Assembly: GCA_934045905.1 (NCBI GenBank)
Contig: OW203762.1
Span: 2,790,001-2,854,000 of the forward strand
Direction: 5' to 3'
DNA length: 64,000 nucleotides
Source of the DNA: Leuctra nigra
Taxonomy: Eukaryota > Arthropoda > Insecta > Plecoptera > Leuctridae
Shown here: in pieces, positions 19,589 through 31,367 of the stretch
Layout of the letters: each line of letters starts with the position of its first letter
Position numbering within the stretch: the first letter of the stretch is position 1
Notes under the pieces: generated by a model
Databases searched by the model: none
Told to the model about the DNA's origin: nothing
Seen by the model: the letters and a program-made list of their open reading frames with translations, nothing else
Program-made: the position numbers and the translations under genes

Positions 19589-21587
19589 CAGTCTTGGGTA
19601 GTAACGTAACGAAAGTAACGCATTACTGTAACGAAATTACTTTTTTGGGTAACGAGCCAGTAATTTCATTACAAAATTTTTGAAGTAACGTCCGAGTAAT
19701 TTCATTACTTTTTTCCATGTAATTTGAGGTTAGTAACGCGTTACAAATTGTCGCGCCTCCACTGTTGTTTTCGTACATCTTTTGCAAGTTGTGGAACTAA
19801 ATTCACGATGAGTAAGATGAATTTAAGCCTGAATTGATTTACCATTATCTTTTGGACGATTTTTTAATCATAAACACCTAGAATCGCCTTGTAAAATAAT
19901 GTCAAATGGATATATTCACTAAAATGACACGAGAATCTCTTTGCATGCTGGTTGTAGGATAGGCGCCATTTTTCTTATTTTGTTTTGTGTACATTTCGGA
20001 AATCACGGAAAATTTCGAAGTAATTTCGTTACTATTGTTCATGAAATGTAAAGTAATTTCATTACTTCTTAATAACTAGAGGGACCCGTCATGTAAAACA
20101 TGACCAATGTGCACCAGTGAGTTATGCGAAAATATAAAACGACAGCAATATTTGTCAGCAGAGTGTGCGTCGTTAATACATTTGACGTCGTTGATGACCC
20201 AATCTTAACAGAATACGTTAACAAATGAGGAACGAAGAAAAGCAATTTGATCATACCTATTATGGTAAAACAATTTCATATAAGTTTTCAAATTTACACC
20301 AGAGTATTCGTACTAAGTAAAAATAAGAAGAAAAACAATGTATGCGCCGTAAAAAAAATATATATATATATATTCATTACGTTGATACCGTGACCTGATG
20401 CCCACGGCCTTTTCTTCATTTGTTATGCTATTACATGCTATCTACGGCTTCATTATATTATACGTTCCTCAGATGTAGGGCGGAAGTAAATTTGTTTGAT
20501 TTGCGGTGCACAATTTTGGATTGTAATCAAGCTCTATCAAGTACCGTTTCACTGATGTTAACAAATAACGTTATATTGAAGTATTCTCTTACAATAACTC
20601 ATGTCACCATTACAAATGATTGGTTGATGTCAGAAATACTGTTCATATTGAAATGGACTTCAGCCGATCTACCACTAATTAAAGTATAGATATTCAGTTA
20701 ACAATGTAAAACTTAAACATTGGTGCTTCAAACTTTATCAACAGCAACATGAATTCGTTGTCAATACATGACTCAATACAGACCACTCTACGAAATAAGA
20801 AACGACTGAAAATGATTAATCTAACAACATTATTTAAAAACTTCGTCGGTTAGTTGGTTTGAGGGTTACAGAACCGTGTTGATTAAATGTAGGAAGAAAA
20901 TAATACGTTTGATCGTTTGCAAATTGCATCTTGAGGCCAATGTTAAAAATCTATCGGCTTTGTTTGGTTTTCATGGCCCTCTAAAATACAGATCAAATGA
21001 AAATTTTTAAAAATTACACTTTGACGTTTCTTGGAGTAAAGAAGTTTTCTATGTAATGTCTCTTTTGAACGGTTATTATGTGTTATAGTAGATTTTTTAC
21101 ACACTCAAAGGGATAAGGATTACGTTTTAGGTAAGTTATGGTTATTTCTTTACTTTGCGAAGGCAAAAGACGTATTTTTAGACACGATTGGCAATGAAAG
21201 GCTACCATTTTAAATACAAAATAGTGCCGTTTTCAATATAATGTAAAGATTTGGACAGTTATTCTGTGTTAAAATACATTTCTTATAAACACAAAGGGAT
21301 AAGGATTGCCATTTAGGTAAGTTTCAGTTATTTATTTATGCACAAAGAGCAGAAGATGTATTTTGGACATGATTTGGGCAATGTAACGTCGACCATTTTA
21401 ATTTTAAATACAACATAGAGAGTGTGCGCGCGAAATTGAGAGGATGCGCGCGCAGGCGTTCCTGACACACAGACAGAACTGCGTAACTATAAGTAAGATG
21501 TAACGGTAAAGTAATTTTACTACATTTTAACCCATGTAATTTGTAACGTAATTTCATTACTTTTTAAAAGTAATTTACCCAAGTCTG
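19589..21587. mobile_element. hAT-type non-autonomous element 1
   Basis: Ends CAGTCTTGGGTA.../...TACCCAAGTCTG with a perfect 8-bp duplication CATTTAGC (19581-19588 and 21588-21595). Both subterminal regions are packed with GTAAC, GTAAT and ATTAC pentamers, probably transposase-binding sites. No transposase is visible, and the interior is AT-rich with a diverged internal duplication. Confidence 0.88.
21040..21430. repeat. Diverged tandem duplication (about 185 bp unit) in hAT element 1
   Basis: Two successive units share CAAAGGGATAAGGATT and TAGGTAAGTT, about 185-190 bp apart. Confidence 0.65.
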
Positions 21588-21605
21588 CATTTAGCAAATA
21601 GTGAG

Positions 21606-22535
21606 CAGAGATGGGCACTATCAAAGATACAAGTATCTTTGATAGTATCTTTGATACTTGATCACTATCTTTATCTTGATACTTTTCTTGGAGTCAGTAT
21701 CAATATCAATTATCAATTAATATTCAAAAAAGTATCAAGTATCTTTTACTGAAAAGATACTTTTGATGATGTCGTGGACGTTTTCGGAACCATCTTGTAA
21801 TGACATGGCAGTGGTGACGGTCACCACCAAACCGTCACCACTGCCATGTCATACTTTTGATACTTTATAATCCAAATTTCTCTCAAAACCTGTAGATGTG
21901 CAAAAACTTGATTTTAGCACAAAAATGTTTCAGTTTAGAACCTCAGGTATTTTTTTCTGGGAATCACTTCCGCCCATACATACCCTTTTTTCACCCAACC
22001 AACTCTTTGTTGACTGACGATGACCAAAGTAGCCAAAGTCCACGAACACTTTCGTCAGTGAACTGATCTCCCCTCCCTCACCTGACCAAATTCTCGCCAT
22101 TAGTCGTTTAAAAACATTTGAACCAATCATTAAAATTTTGCTACATTTTTGTGTAAGGCTATGAGTAAAGCATTTTCAAAATTAGTTCATAATGAAATCA
22201 ATAAATCATATATTCAATCGAGAAATTGCAATGAAATGATAAATAATTTTTTGGGGTATTTCCCCCAAAATTAGTTTTCTTTTGTGGGTAAGTACCTTTT
22301 GGGTATTTCAGTACTCTGTTACTGTTTCTTTGGTAAAACTGGTAAAACCCCAGCAGTGGTATCAAAGTATCTCTGATAAAGTATCTTTGATACTATCAAA
22401 GTATCTTTTGATACTTTGATACTAGTATCAATTGATACTCAAATTTAATGAAGTATCAAGTATCTATTTGAAAATTTTAAGAGTATCAGTATCTAGTATC
22501 TTGATACTTTTTCCAAGTATCTTTGCCCATCTCTG
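21606..22535. mobile_element. hAT-type non-autonomous element 2
   Basis: Ends CAGAGATGGGCA.../...TGCCCATCTCTG (the right end carries one extra variable base run) with a perfect 8-bp duplication ATAGTGAG (21598-21605, 22536-22543). Both ends are filled with AAGTATC/GATACTT units, many palindromic. It inserted 10 bp from the end of hAT element 1's duplication. No coding sequence. Confidence 0.88.
21800..21852. repeat. Perfect hairpin, 22-bp arms, inside hAT element 2
   Basis: Arms 21800-21821 and 21831-21852 (core GGCAGTGGTGACGGT and its complement) around a 9-base loop. Confidence 0.95.
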
Positions 22536-22543
22536 ATAGTGAG

Positions 22544-23481
22544 CAATAGAATTAGGAAGAGAAATAGTAACTTTACGATAAGGAAATACCAGTAGCATTG
22601 CTCCGTCTTACCATAACGAATGAGAACTTGTAATCCCATGTCGTAGATTTACCATAGAAATTAAGGTAATTTACGATAAGCGCCTTCACTTTGACCTTGA
22701 TCGTGTTAAATGAAGGAGCAATTCTAGAGTGAAGAAGCTTATCGTAAAATTATTTCTGGCTAAGACAGTTCAAGATACAATAGTACCGTGAAAGCCGAAG
22801 TTTTGTGAAACAAAACAAATCCACAAGTAAAAGAGACAATGACAATTTGCAGGTTGAGATTTTAAGGTTAAAACTGACTTTACTGCCGGTTTCGAATGCA
22901 GCAGTTGACGCGAAGTTCTACAAACATTGCATCGGAAACTGAAGTTGAATATTAAGAGTAAAATAAAGAATAATAGCTTACGGTTGTTATTTGAAGCCCT
23001 TTGAAGACAAAACAAGCAAATGTCAACAGTTCAACAGCAAGACGACAACAAAACGTCACATAAGTGAGGCTAGCACCGGGAATCAGTGTTGCCAACAGAC
23101 CAGTTGAAAATGTGGGTGCGAGCGAGCTCTCCGAATATTCTTCCGAAAATCTCACTCTCCGACATGGGTCAATGTATTCGTGCGGGTCTTTAGCGTGCGC
23201 CTGCGCATACCACGGCGCGCGAAATGCTTAAACTGTCTGGGTCTGACATCTAAACACAAGAATTTTCAAAATACAAAGTGTCCATTTTCATCGGATCGAC
23301 CCCGGAAAAAGTATCTGGACGGGCATTTTACGGCCGATTGTTTAGTATTTTTTGTTTTCACTGGTGATTGCGAGAAAATGGGGGAAATTTGAAATGAACC
23401 TGTTTTCCTACGAAAATAAATGCTTGGAAAATTCTAAAAAAAAACTACCAGTAGCTTGAAAGATGCGGAAAATTTGCAGGG
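22544..23481. other. No gene recognised
   Basis: Contains a short inverted repeat TTACGATAAGC / GCTTATCGTAA (about 22672-22749). Otherwise no supported ORF or known repeat. Confidence 0.4.
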
Positions 23482-23619
23482 GACTATTTGGAATGAATAA
23501 AAACAATATGAGCTCACACAGATAAATATATCTTTAATTCATTAATTGCTTCGAATACATGTAATACCTGTATTATATCTTTGGCAGCTCATATTGTTTT
23601 TATTCCTTCCAAATAGTCT
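23482..23619. repeat. Short MITE-like palindrome
   Basis: Arms of 33 bp (23482-23514, 23587-23619; outer GACTATTTGGAA, inner AATATGAGCT) with about three mismatches, around an AT-rich loop. No duplication assigned. Confidence 0.75.
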
Positions 23620-23869
23620 CAACTCAACCAAGTTACCTCTAAGAAACATCGGCGCAGTACACAATTTTACGGCTAGAAATTGAGCCATGGGGAGAAAAAT
23701 ACAAAGAAATACACATCCAAATCATTCCTGATATTCAAATAATTACTAGGAGAGTTGATCAGTGCATGGAGTTGATTAATGTGTAAAATAAACACACAAA
23801 CATAACCTTGGCCACTTAAAAGTAGGCGCAATTTCGTGGAATAATGTTGCCTCTTTTGTGATTTCAAAA

Positions 23870-24525
23870 TATTCGGTGCGAATAGCGTAATTTTTTTTTT
23901 TTTTTTTTTTTTATTGTTTTATACATACATTTATACACTCAAAATTAAGCTGAAGCCCCACAAAGCCAAGTAATGGCTTGACTGCGGGGCAGAATCATAT
24001 ATTATAAAAAATCACAAACAAATTTCACAAACTCTTCAAATACTAACTATACATACACAATAAAAAATACATAGTACATACATAACTGGCATTCATACAA
24101 CATACTTAAATATATTATATAGATCATGAAAAACTATAACATACTCTCCTCAAGAAGCCATTTTTTAAGTGGCCTCTTAATATCTGAAATTGTATTAAAT
24201 CCATAAAAAAACATTTGGCAAAATATTAAAGAAGTGAGGGACTAAGAATTTTCTTTCCTGTCGACCATAAGAATTTATCACAGCATTCGACGTTACAAAT
24301 TTATCTCTATTTCTTGCCTCATAGGAATGCTGTGATAAATTCTTATGCTCATCATCAAAATAGTTACTTATTCGGTGCGAATAGCGTCAAAATCATATTC
24401 GGTGCGAAATGTCGGTGTTCGGTGTTTTTCGCACCGAATATTCGGTGCGAATAGACGCGGCCGCGCGGACAGTCCTATTCGCACCGAATATTCGGTGTTC
24501 GGTGTCGGTGCGAATAGACACTTCG
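23870..24525. repeat. Cluster of TATTCGGTGCGAATA-type palindromic units
   Basis: About eight direct and inverted copies of ATTCGGTGCGAATA lie at 23870-23888 and 24369-24515, split by a LINE insertion. The arrangement resembles the subterminal arrays of the hAT elements nearby, but I could not define ends. Confidence 0.65.
23889..24368 (-). mobile_element. 5'-truncated LINE 3' end with 19-bp target duplication
   Basis: A poly(T) run at 23890-23914 marks the 3' poly(A) end on the minus strand. TATTCGGTGCGAATAGCGT is present at 23870-23888 and again at 24369-24387. Minus-strand translation near 24330-24200 gives a LINE C-terminal tail (Y-E-A-R-N, then F-F-N-I-L-P). Most of the element is missing. 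Confidence 0.88.
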
Positions 24526-24817
24526 AGAAATTTTTGAGAATTCAACCTCATAATGTAGTAAATCTGTGCAATTGTGCATCTCATAATCAACATTGATTAT
24601 GTGCATAGGATCTCCAGCAGGGGGGTCAGTATCTCTGCCAGGGGGGTCAGGATCTAGACAGGGGGTTCGGTTCCCCCTTATACCTACGCGTCTAAATCGA
24701 TCCACAACTTGATTTAAGAGTACGCTGCCTGCAGACCGGGAACCTTGGACTCAAGGTTAGAGTGGGAATTGCATCTGCGGATGGCCGTTTTGTTTGGCTC
24801 CATTACCCGGCCGGTGC
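24526..24817. other. G-rich spacer with short repeats
   Basis: Three near-copies of CAGGGGGGTCAG lie around 24616-24665. No gene. Confidence 0.4.
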
Positions 24818-24827
24818 AGGCGCGTAG

Positions 24828-25266
24828 ATAGATTAATAGGGTTTAACGGCGCGTCAACGACGAGGTTATATTGCGCACATTAATTATTTTACTTTAAACT
24901 TTGTTGAATTAAGTGGAGGACATTGGGAGGGGGTTGACCTAACGGGCCCGATCCGGGGGAGTCCAGCACTGGTGGGAAGGCCAGGCCGGAATGGGAACGG
25001 ACCGGGGGGTGTAAGGATTTGGGCCGGCGGAACCCGATTTCAGGGGGATCACCATCTCGAGGGGGGAGGCCGGCCCGATGGGGACCGCAAATTCAAGGGA
25101 GGACATGGTTAGGCCAACCCTGGCTGCTCTTTGTCTGGACCTCACCACTGATCTGTCCGGCATGGGTAGCCCTTACACATGAGCATATGCTCGCCGGCCT
25201 AGCTGCAGTGGATCGTTGGCCAACACAAACCCCACCACCGCGATAAGGTGGCAGCCGTCGGGGGGT
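24828..25266 (-). repeat. SINE-A copy 2, full length, 10-bp target duplication
   Basis: About 439 bp flanked by AGGCGCGTAG at 24818-24827 and 25267-25276. On the minus strand it starts in a GC-rich CCACC/GGTGG hairpin region and ends with ...GTTAAACCCTATTAATC, a TAATC-type tail, so it is retroposed. A minus-strand ORF of about 74 codons (24939-25163) is shared with the other full copies. I see no tRNA-type A/B boxes. Confidence 0.85.
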
Positions 25267-25278
25267 AGGCGCGTAGGA

Positions 25279-25669
25279 GGGGGGGGGGGGATTATACCCC
25301 CCACTCGAGCAGGCTGAACCCCCATTCACCATACTAAATTAAGTTAGTGTCAAAATATGACTTAAAAGTGATTCTGGGGCTTTAAAATGCCCAAATTGAA
25401 GCAAAAAAAAACTGCAGTTGTTGCCCCGTAGGGCATTTTTTCGAATATACACATTTTAATATTGATTCTGGAATATAAACTGCTCACATTACAACAAAGA
25501 ACTCTCTACATTTGCCCAGCAGGGCAATTTTTTTTTAGAATTTAAACAATTTTTAACTGGTTTAAATTCTAAAAAAAAAAAAAAAAAACGCCCTGCGGGG
25601 CTAAAACTGGGGGGCTTGCCCCACCAGACCCCCCTTCCGGGTGTAGCAATCCCCCCCCCCCCCCCCCCC
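25279..25669. repeat. G/C-ended MITE-like repeat, copy 1
   Basis: Begins with a G-run and ATTATACCCCCC and ends GGGTGTAGCAAT followed by a C-run. The inside has short inverted units around GCCCTGCGGGGC and A/T-runs. The copy at 27132-27484 is in the opposite orientation. Confidence 0.7.
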
Positions 25670-26139
25670 ATGATGAAAGTAGTTCCTACGTGCCTGGGAC
25701 CGGTGTATTACATAAGTGTTCACAATTTTTAATTTGTCAAGATTACTTAATTATTTAAATTTATATTATGTTTAAGAACAAAATAATTGATGTTGCTGGC
25801 CTGATATGCCGATAATTATTCAGTAACTTGTGTGCAGAGCGAGAAAACATTTGATTGATTTTTATGAATGGAATCAAACTCAAATATCAGCAGTGCGAGA
25901 GTGCTCGGTTTCGTAGCAGAGGCCAAACTATCAACAAAAACAATCCATATGTGTGTCGTCAGTCATTCATCGAGTCCAGTGCCACGTGTTCATGACTATT
26001 ATTGTCGAATGCCGGTAAAAAAGTCGCTTTGGTAGTTTCGGAGTTTCCCAGAGTTGGAGGCGAAAATAGCGCTGCAGCATGAAACCAAGGACAAGTCCAG
26101 AAACACGTTTTTACCCAACGAGGGCAGAACGCTCTTAAG
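25670..26139. other. No feature recognised
   Basis: AT-rich, no supported ORF or repeat. Confidence 0.35.
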
Positions 26140-26149
26140 TCTATTGATT

Positions 26150-26604
26150 GATTAGATTAGATTAATAGGGTTTAACGGCGCGTCAACGACGAGGTTATAT
26201 TGCGCACATTACATATTTTACTTTAAACTTTGTTGAATTAAGTGGAGGACATTGGGAGGGAGTTGACCTAACGGGCCCGATCCGGAAGAGTCCGGCACTG
26301 GTGGGAAGGCCAGGCCGGAATGGCGACGGACCGGGGGGTGTGTGGATTCGGGCCGGCGGAACCCGATTTCAGGGGGATCACCATTTCGAGGGGGAAGGCC
26401 GGCCCGAGGGGAGGGGAGAGGACCGCAAATTCAAGGGAAGACATGGTTAGGCCGACCCTGGCTGCTCTTTGTTTGGACCTCACCACTGACCTGTCCGGCA
26501 TGGGTAACCCTTACACATGAGCATATGCTCGCCGGCGTAGCTGCAATGGATCATTGGCCAACGCAAACCCCACCACCGCGCTAAGGTGGCAGCCATCGGT
26601 GGGG
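26150..26604 (-). repeat. SINE-A copy 3, full length, 10-bp target duplication
   Basis: About 455 bp between TCTATTGATT at 26140-26149 and 26605-26614. The tail is three GATTA-type units on the plus side. The minus-strand ORF 26268-26501 resembles that of copies 2 and 4 but has a small insertion. Confidence 0.87.
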
Positions 26605-26869
26605 TCTATTGATTGTGCAGGTTTTATCACGATATAAGAAAGAATCATAGAATGCTTACTCAGGAAACAGTAGAAAGGCGAGAGGCATGAAATGCCGCAC
26701 GTGCAAAATATTCACGTTTTTTTTCTAAAACAAAATGTGTTGGGAAAAGTAAAAGTGTATAACTTTATGTCTTTTAGGTTTATTCTGGATAATTACTGTT
26801 TGCAATTTATTTGTGATTTTATATTTTTGGCCAGGTAAATTGTGCATACTATATGGGAGTGTATGGGAG

Positions 26870-26925
26870 TTTTGGGGTAGCAGTCCCCCCCCCCCCCCAC
26901 CCCCCCGTAGCGCCCCCACTGATCA
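26870..26925. repeat. Fragment of G/C-ended repeat
   Basis: GGGGTAGCAGT followed by two C-runs matches the C-run end of copy 1. The rest is missing. Confidence 0.5.
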
Positions 26926-27131
26926 AGTTCTTCAAGATTCAAGTTTTCAAAAGTTTTTCTAAGCCCTTCATGGGGAGGGGTGCAAAAATCAGAAATGGGT
27001 GCAAAATTGTGCATAATTGTTGCCAAATTCCGATGAGAAGCCCAAGAGGAAAATATCCACAGAGAAAATAACAACTTGTACCTAAAAGATCTCTAATGCC
27101 AACAGTCAGGCGCGCAGGAACGACTTCATCG

Positions 27132-27484
27132 AGGGGAGGGGGGGGGATCGTGACACTCGGAAAGGGCGCTGGGGGTGAAGAACCACAAGTTATAGCCCCA
27201 CAGAATTTTTTTTTTAGAATTTTACAATATTCTGGGGCTCAAAAAGCCCAAACTGAAGCTTATGGCCCTGCAATTGTTTTTTTGTATATAAACGAGTTAA
27301 AAATGTGATACTAAAATGATGAACATCTCAAATTACAACAACAAAAATACTCATAATTGTTGCCGCGCAGGATGTTTTTTTTAGATTTTAAGCAATTTTA
27401 AGTGATTTAATGCTAAACTTAATTTTGTATGGTGAATTATAGGGGCCCGTCTGCTCGAATGCCCCCCCCCCCCCCCCCCCCCCC
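27132..27484. repeat. G/C-ended MITE-like repeat, copy 2 (inverted)
   Basis: Reverse orientation to copy 1: G-run with ATCGTGACACTCGG at the left; GGTGAATTATAGGGG...CTGCTCGAATG and a C-run at the right. It shares the CTGGGGCT, AAGCCCAAACTGAAGC and GCCCTGC segments. Confidence 0.7.
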
Positions 27485-27958
27485 TTTGCATACTCAACAG
27501 CCAACACCCATACACAGGGTGTTTTTCACTTCCTTCCTATCAATATTCAATAATAAAATACATCCTGACCACATTTCGCGGTTTCACGAAATTAAAATGA
27601 AACTTGGGATCGAGCGGTGGATTGCTAACCTCATCTTTCCTGGATGTTCGTCTAATTATACTCCGCTTAATTTATCTTCTAGTTAAAATAAAAAAACAAA
27701 ACGAAATATTATTTTATAATACCAAGATTCTAACAAAAGGTCAGGACATAGGGGGGCTGGATCCGACTTCACAGTTTCATCACATTTAATTAACAAATTG
27801 TTTTATACTTACCAAATCTGTTCAGGCACATGTTTGGATACGATTGGAGAACAAATGAGCGGACGAAAAAATTTGAAATTTTTATCGTGATTAGATAAAA
27901 GACAAACTTAGGATTATCACTTACTACATTTTTAATTTTTTGCTTTGTTAATTAGTAC
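27485..27958. other. No feature recognised
   Basis: AT-rich; the short ORFs here show no family motifs. Confidence 0.35.
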
Positions 27959-28848
27959 TAGGAAAACGCTCTGTGTAACGCGTTGATGAGCGAGCACGGA
28001 CACGCGCAACACCTCGAACCGAAAATATGTCTATCGAAAATATCATTAAAAGCCAATAATTCTTGAAATTCATCAGACTTGTAGGTATAAAAATCTCCAA
28101 ATATTCCTAAAGTATTAGTCCCAATAGCCATGCAAAGTTTTAAGTTGATCGATTGAACCTTTATGATTAAAATGTTCTTTGTTAAAATTCAAAAATCATA
28201 GGATATATTTAAAAAATATATACCTGGGACCACTCATATGATAAAAGTGTGTGTTCTTACACAATATTAGACGATCTGTTGAACGGTCATATCAGTTTCA
28301 TACGTTTGAAAGTTTCTGCTCTAACTACCTTGGAACTATAAAGAGTCGAAGAAGCCGTGATCAACATTTTCGAGAAATTTGACAGATAACACGCAAAATG
28401 TCAGTAAAATGTCAATAACTTTTGGATTTAAACACAGATAAGTCTGAAAATTGTCAAAAATATAAATAATGTTGGTCCAAATGACCATGCAAAGTTTTAA
28501 GTTGATCGGTCATGCGGTTCTAGTTTAAATTTCAAAAATCATTTGAAAGATTTTTTTAAATTTTAACCAATGAGAGGATTTGGCTGAAACTTTGTATGAT
28601 TGGGTAAAATGTTAGTGGTAATGACTTGTCAAATTTTCAAATTGATGAAACAAACCAATCGAAAGATAATTTTTTTAAATTTGAACCAATCACGGGATCC
28701 CGTTCAAAAACGATCCCAGGGACCGCATAGAGTACGTTAGTATGTGTACATTATTTCAGATTGATTGCTTGAGCGGTTTGACCTGAGGTGTAACCACACA
28801 GAGAAAGTGCCATAAGAGTACCGTGGTGACGCTCGCTACGCTCGCTCA
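27959..28848 (+). repeat. C-repeat copy (TAGGAAAACGCTC... to ...CGCTCGCTCAA)
   Basis: Repeat family with one end TAGGAAAACGCTCTGTGTAA and the other end ACGCTCGCTACGCTCGCTCA. The interior has recurrent phrases such as AAGTTTTAAGTTGATCG. Relatives: 49880-51398 in the same orientation and 41566-42205, 42234-43033 and 30808-31130 reversed. No coding capacity. Class uncertain. Confidence 0.7.
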
Positions 28849-30272
28849 AATAAATAATTAGTTATTAGTAATTAGTAAATAATAAATAATTATTCGTTTT
28901 GAAAAAAAATCTATTTTCTTGTCTCGATGGGTGCGGGTGCCGTATAAAATTTAATTTTAAAAATTTGCTAAGTCATCCTAAGTTTGTATTTTATCCAATT
29001 ATGATTCAAATTTAAGATTTTTTAAATTTTAGAAATTTGATAATTTGAGTTTCCTCCAATCGTATCGGATCGTTTTGCGCGGTTTTGTTGAATAACGGGG
29101 GCCTAATTAACAAGGCATGAAGCAAAAATGAAAAAGTACTACTAATATACAATACCAATAATACTAATAATTCTTGAAATTCGTCAGACTTGTAGGTATA
29201 AAAATCTCCCAATATTCCTAAAGTATTAGTCCCAATAGCCATGCAAAGTTTTAAGTTGATCGATTAAACCTTTATGATTAAAATGTTCCTTGTTAAAATT
29301 CAAAAATCATATGATATATTTAAAAAAATATACCTGGGACCACTCATATGATAAAAGTGTGTGTTCTTACACAATATTAGACGATCTGTTGAACGGTCAT
29401 ATCAGTTTCATACGTTTGAAAGTTTCTGCTCTAACTACCTTGGAACTATAAAGAGTCGAAGAAGCCGTGATCAACATTTTCGAGAAATTTGACAGATAAC
29501 ACGCAAAATGTCAGTAAAATGTCAATAACTTTTGGATTTAAACACAGATAAGTCTGAAAATTGTCAAAAATATAAATAATGTTGGTCCAAATGACCATGC
29601 AAAGTTTTAAGTTGATCGGTCATACGGTTCTAGTTTAAATTTCAAAAATCATTTGAAAGATTTTTTTAAATTTTAACCAATGAGTGGATTTGGCTGAAAC
29701 TTTGTATGATTGGGTAAAATGTTAGTGGTAATGACTTGTCAAATTTTCAAATTGATGAAACAAACCAATCGAAAGATAATTTTTTTTAAATTTGAACCAA
29801 TCACGGGATCCCGTTCAAAAACGATCCCAGGGACCGCATAGAGTACGTTAGTATGTGTACATTATTTCAGATTGATTGCTTGAGCGGTTTTACCTGAGGT
29901 GTAACCACACAAAAAAAACACACAGAGAAAGTGCCATAAGAGTACCGTGGTGACGCTCGCTACGCTCGCTCAATAAATAATTAGTTATTAGTAATTAGTA
30001 AATAATAAATAATTATTCGTTTTGAAAAAAAATCTATTTTCTTGTCTCGATGGGTGCGGGTGCCGTATAAAATTTAATTTTAAAAATTTGCTAAGTCATC
30101 CTAAGTTTGTATTTTATCCAATTATGATTCAAATTTTAGATTTTTTAAATTTTAGAAATTTGATAATTTGAGTTTCCTCCAATCGTATCGGATCGTTTTG
30201 CGCGGTTTTGTTGAATAACGGGGGCTTATTAACAAGGCATGAAGCAAAAATGAAAAAGTACTTCTAATATAC
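28051..30272. repeat. 1.1-kb tandem duplication, two units
   Basis: Unit 1 (about 28051-29158) and unit 2 (about 29159-30272) are nearly identical over their whole length, with a few substitutions and short indels. They cover most of the C-repeat plus about 300 bp of flank, so the duplication is younger than the C-repeat insertion. Confidence 0.92.
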
Positions 30273-30359
30273 AATCAGATTGATCAGACCCACATTTGAA
30301 ACAATTTTACATAATTTTACTCTCTCAATTGGCTAAAACCGCCGACCACCCCAGAAACC

Positions 30360-30507
30360 TCCCCTCCCCCTCCCCTTGTTGCACTCCAGGCCGTTTTTAT
30401 AGAATTTTAACAATTTAAAAGTGATTCTGGGATGCTAATTTTAATTTTTAATAACGAATGGGCAGTCAGAATGCTCGAGTGGGGAGGGGGACAATCCCCC
30501 CCCCCCC
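30360..30507. repeat. G/C-ended repeat, partial copy 3
   Basis: Contains AAAAGTGATTCTGGG, ATGCTCGAGTGGGG and a terminal C-run as in the other copies. The middle is deleted. Confidence 0.6.
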
Positions 30508-30807
30508 TTCCTACACTCCTGTTGAGCGTGTTTATTAACTGCGATGTGACGTCAGCTGTGCATTGGGACGTTATGTTTATTCAGTCATCGGTATCTATTC
30601 ATTCCTCACACAGAGTAGTGTTTTGTTCTCGAGAACAGAAATTTCATAACTTTAATCTGAAATTTTGCACACACACTAATGTCAAAGAGCGGATCTCAGG
30701 ATTTGTTGATGGTATTGAGGACCAACATTTAACGTGTTTCTTACAATTTTCAAACAAACCCAAGAAGTTCAATAGTTATTCGATATTATCCGGACATTTT
30801 ATGTTTG
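30508..30807. other. Spacer with no gene
   Basis: ORF-like stretch 30432-31040 runs through repeats and has no recognisable protein features. Confidence 0.35.
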
Positions 30808-31130
30808 TTGAGCGAGCGAAGCGAGCGTCATTTTTTGCCATGGACGTCTGTTTTTTTGTTTTTTCTGTTAACTGCTCGTATACAGTTCACAGCGTTTTTT
30901 CGATCGAGCTGAAATTTTGCACACATGTTCGGACCATCTCTGAGCGTTGCAGACCCAATTTTTTTTTGAAATCCGTTGATTGGTTCAAATTAAAAAAAAA
31001 TATCTTCCGATTGGTAGGTCCGATCAATTTGAAATTTTGACAAGTCATTGCGACATACATTGTCTCAAATATTACAAAGTTTCAACCAAATTCTTCAATT
31101 GGTTAAAATTTAAAAAAATCAACCGATTTT
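30808..31130 (-). repeat. C-repeat, partial reversed copy
   Basis: Begins TTGAGCGAGCGAAGCGAGCG and continues with the GAGCTGAAATTTTGCACACA segment seen in the reversed copies at 41566 and 42234. The TAGGAAAACGCTC end is missing. Confidence 0.65.
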
Positions 31131-31367
31131 CCGCTGTCCATACCCCAAACAACCCCTTCCCCTCTACCCCTCTATTGCCCACTCTACCCATCTAGATAGG
31201 TACCCCAAGATAGCCATAGAGGAGCACAGATGAGTGGACGACAACAACCCCTTCCCCTTCCCCTCTATTAGTCATTGACGCTGGTCACTGCAATCTATTT
31301 AATTTGTCTTATATATAATTATGGAAATAGTGTGAAAGCACGGATATGCGTTAGGAACAAAGAGTAA

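Noticed and set aside
24939..25163. Conserved 74-codon ORF as a host gene
   Set aside because: It lies wholly inside SINE-A copies; kept only as an observation about the repeat.
30432..31040. 202-codon ORF
   Set aside because: Runs across a G/C-ended repeat and a C-repeat fragment; low complexity and no family motif.
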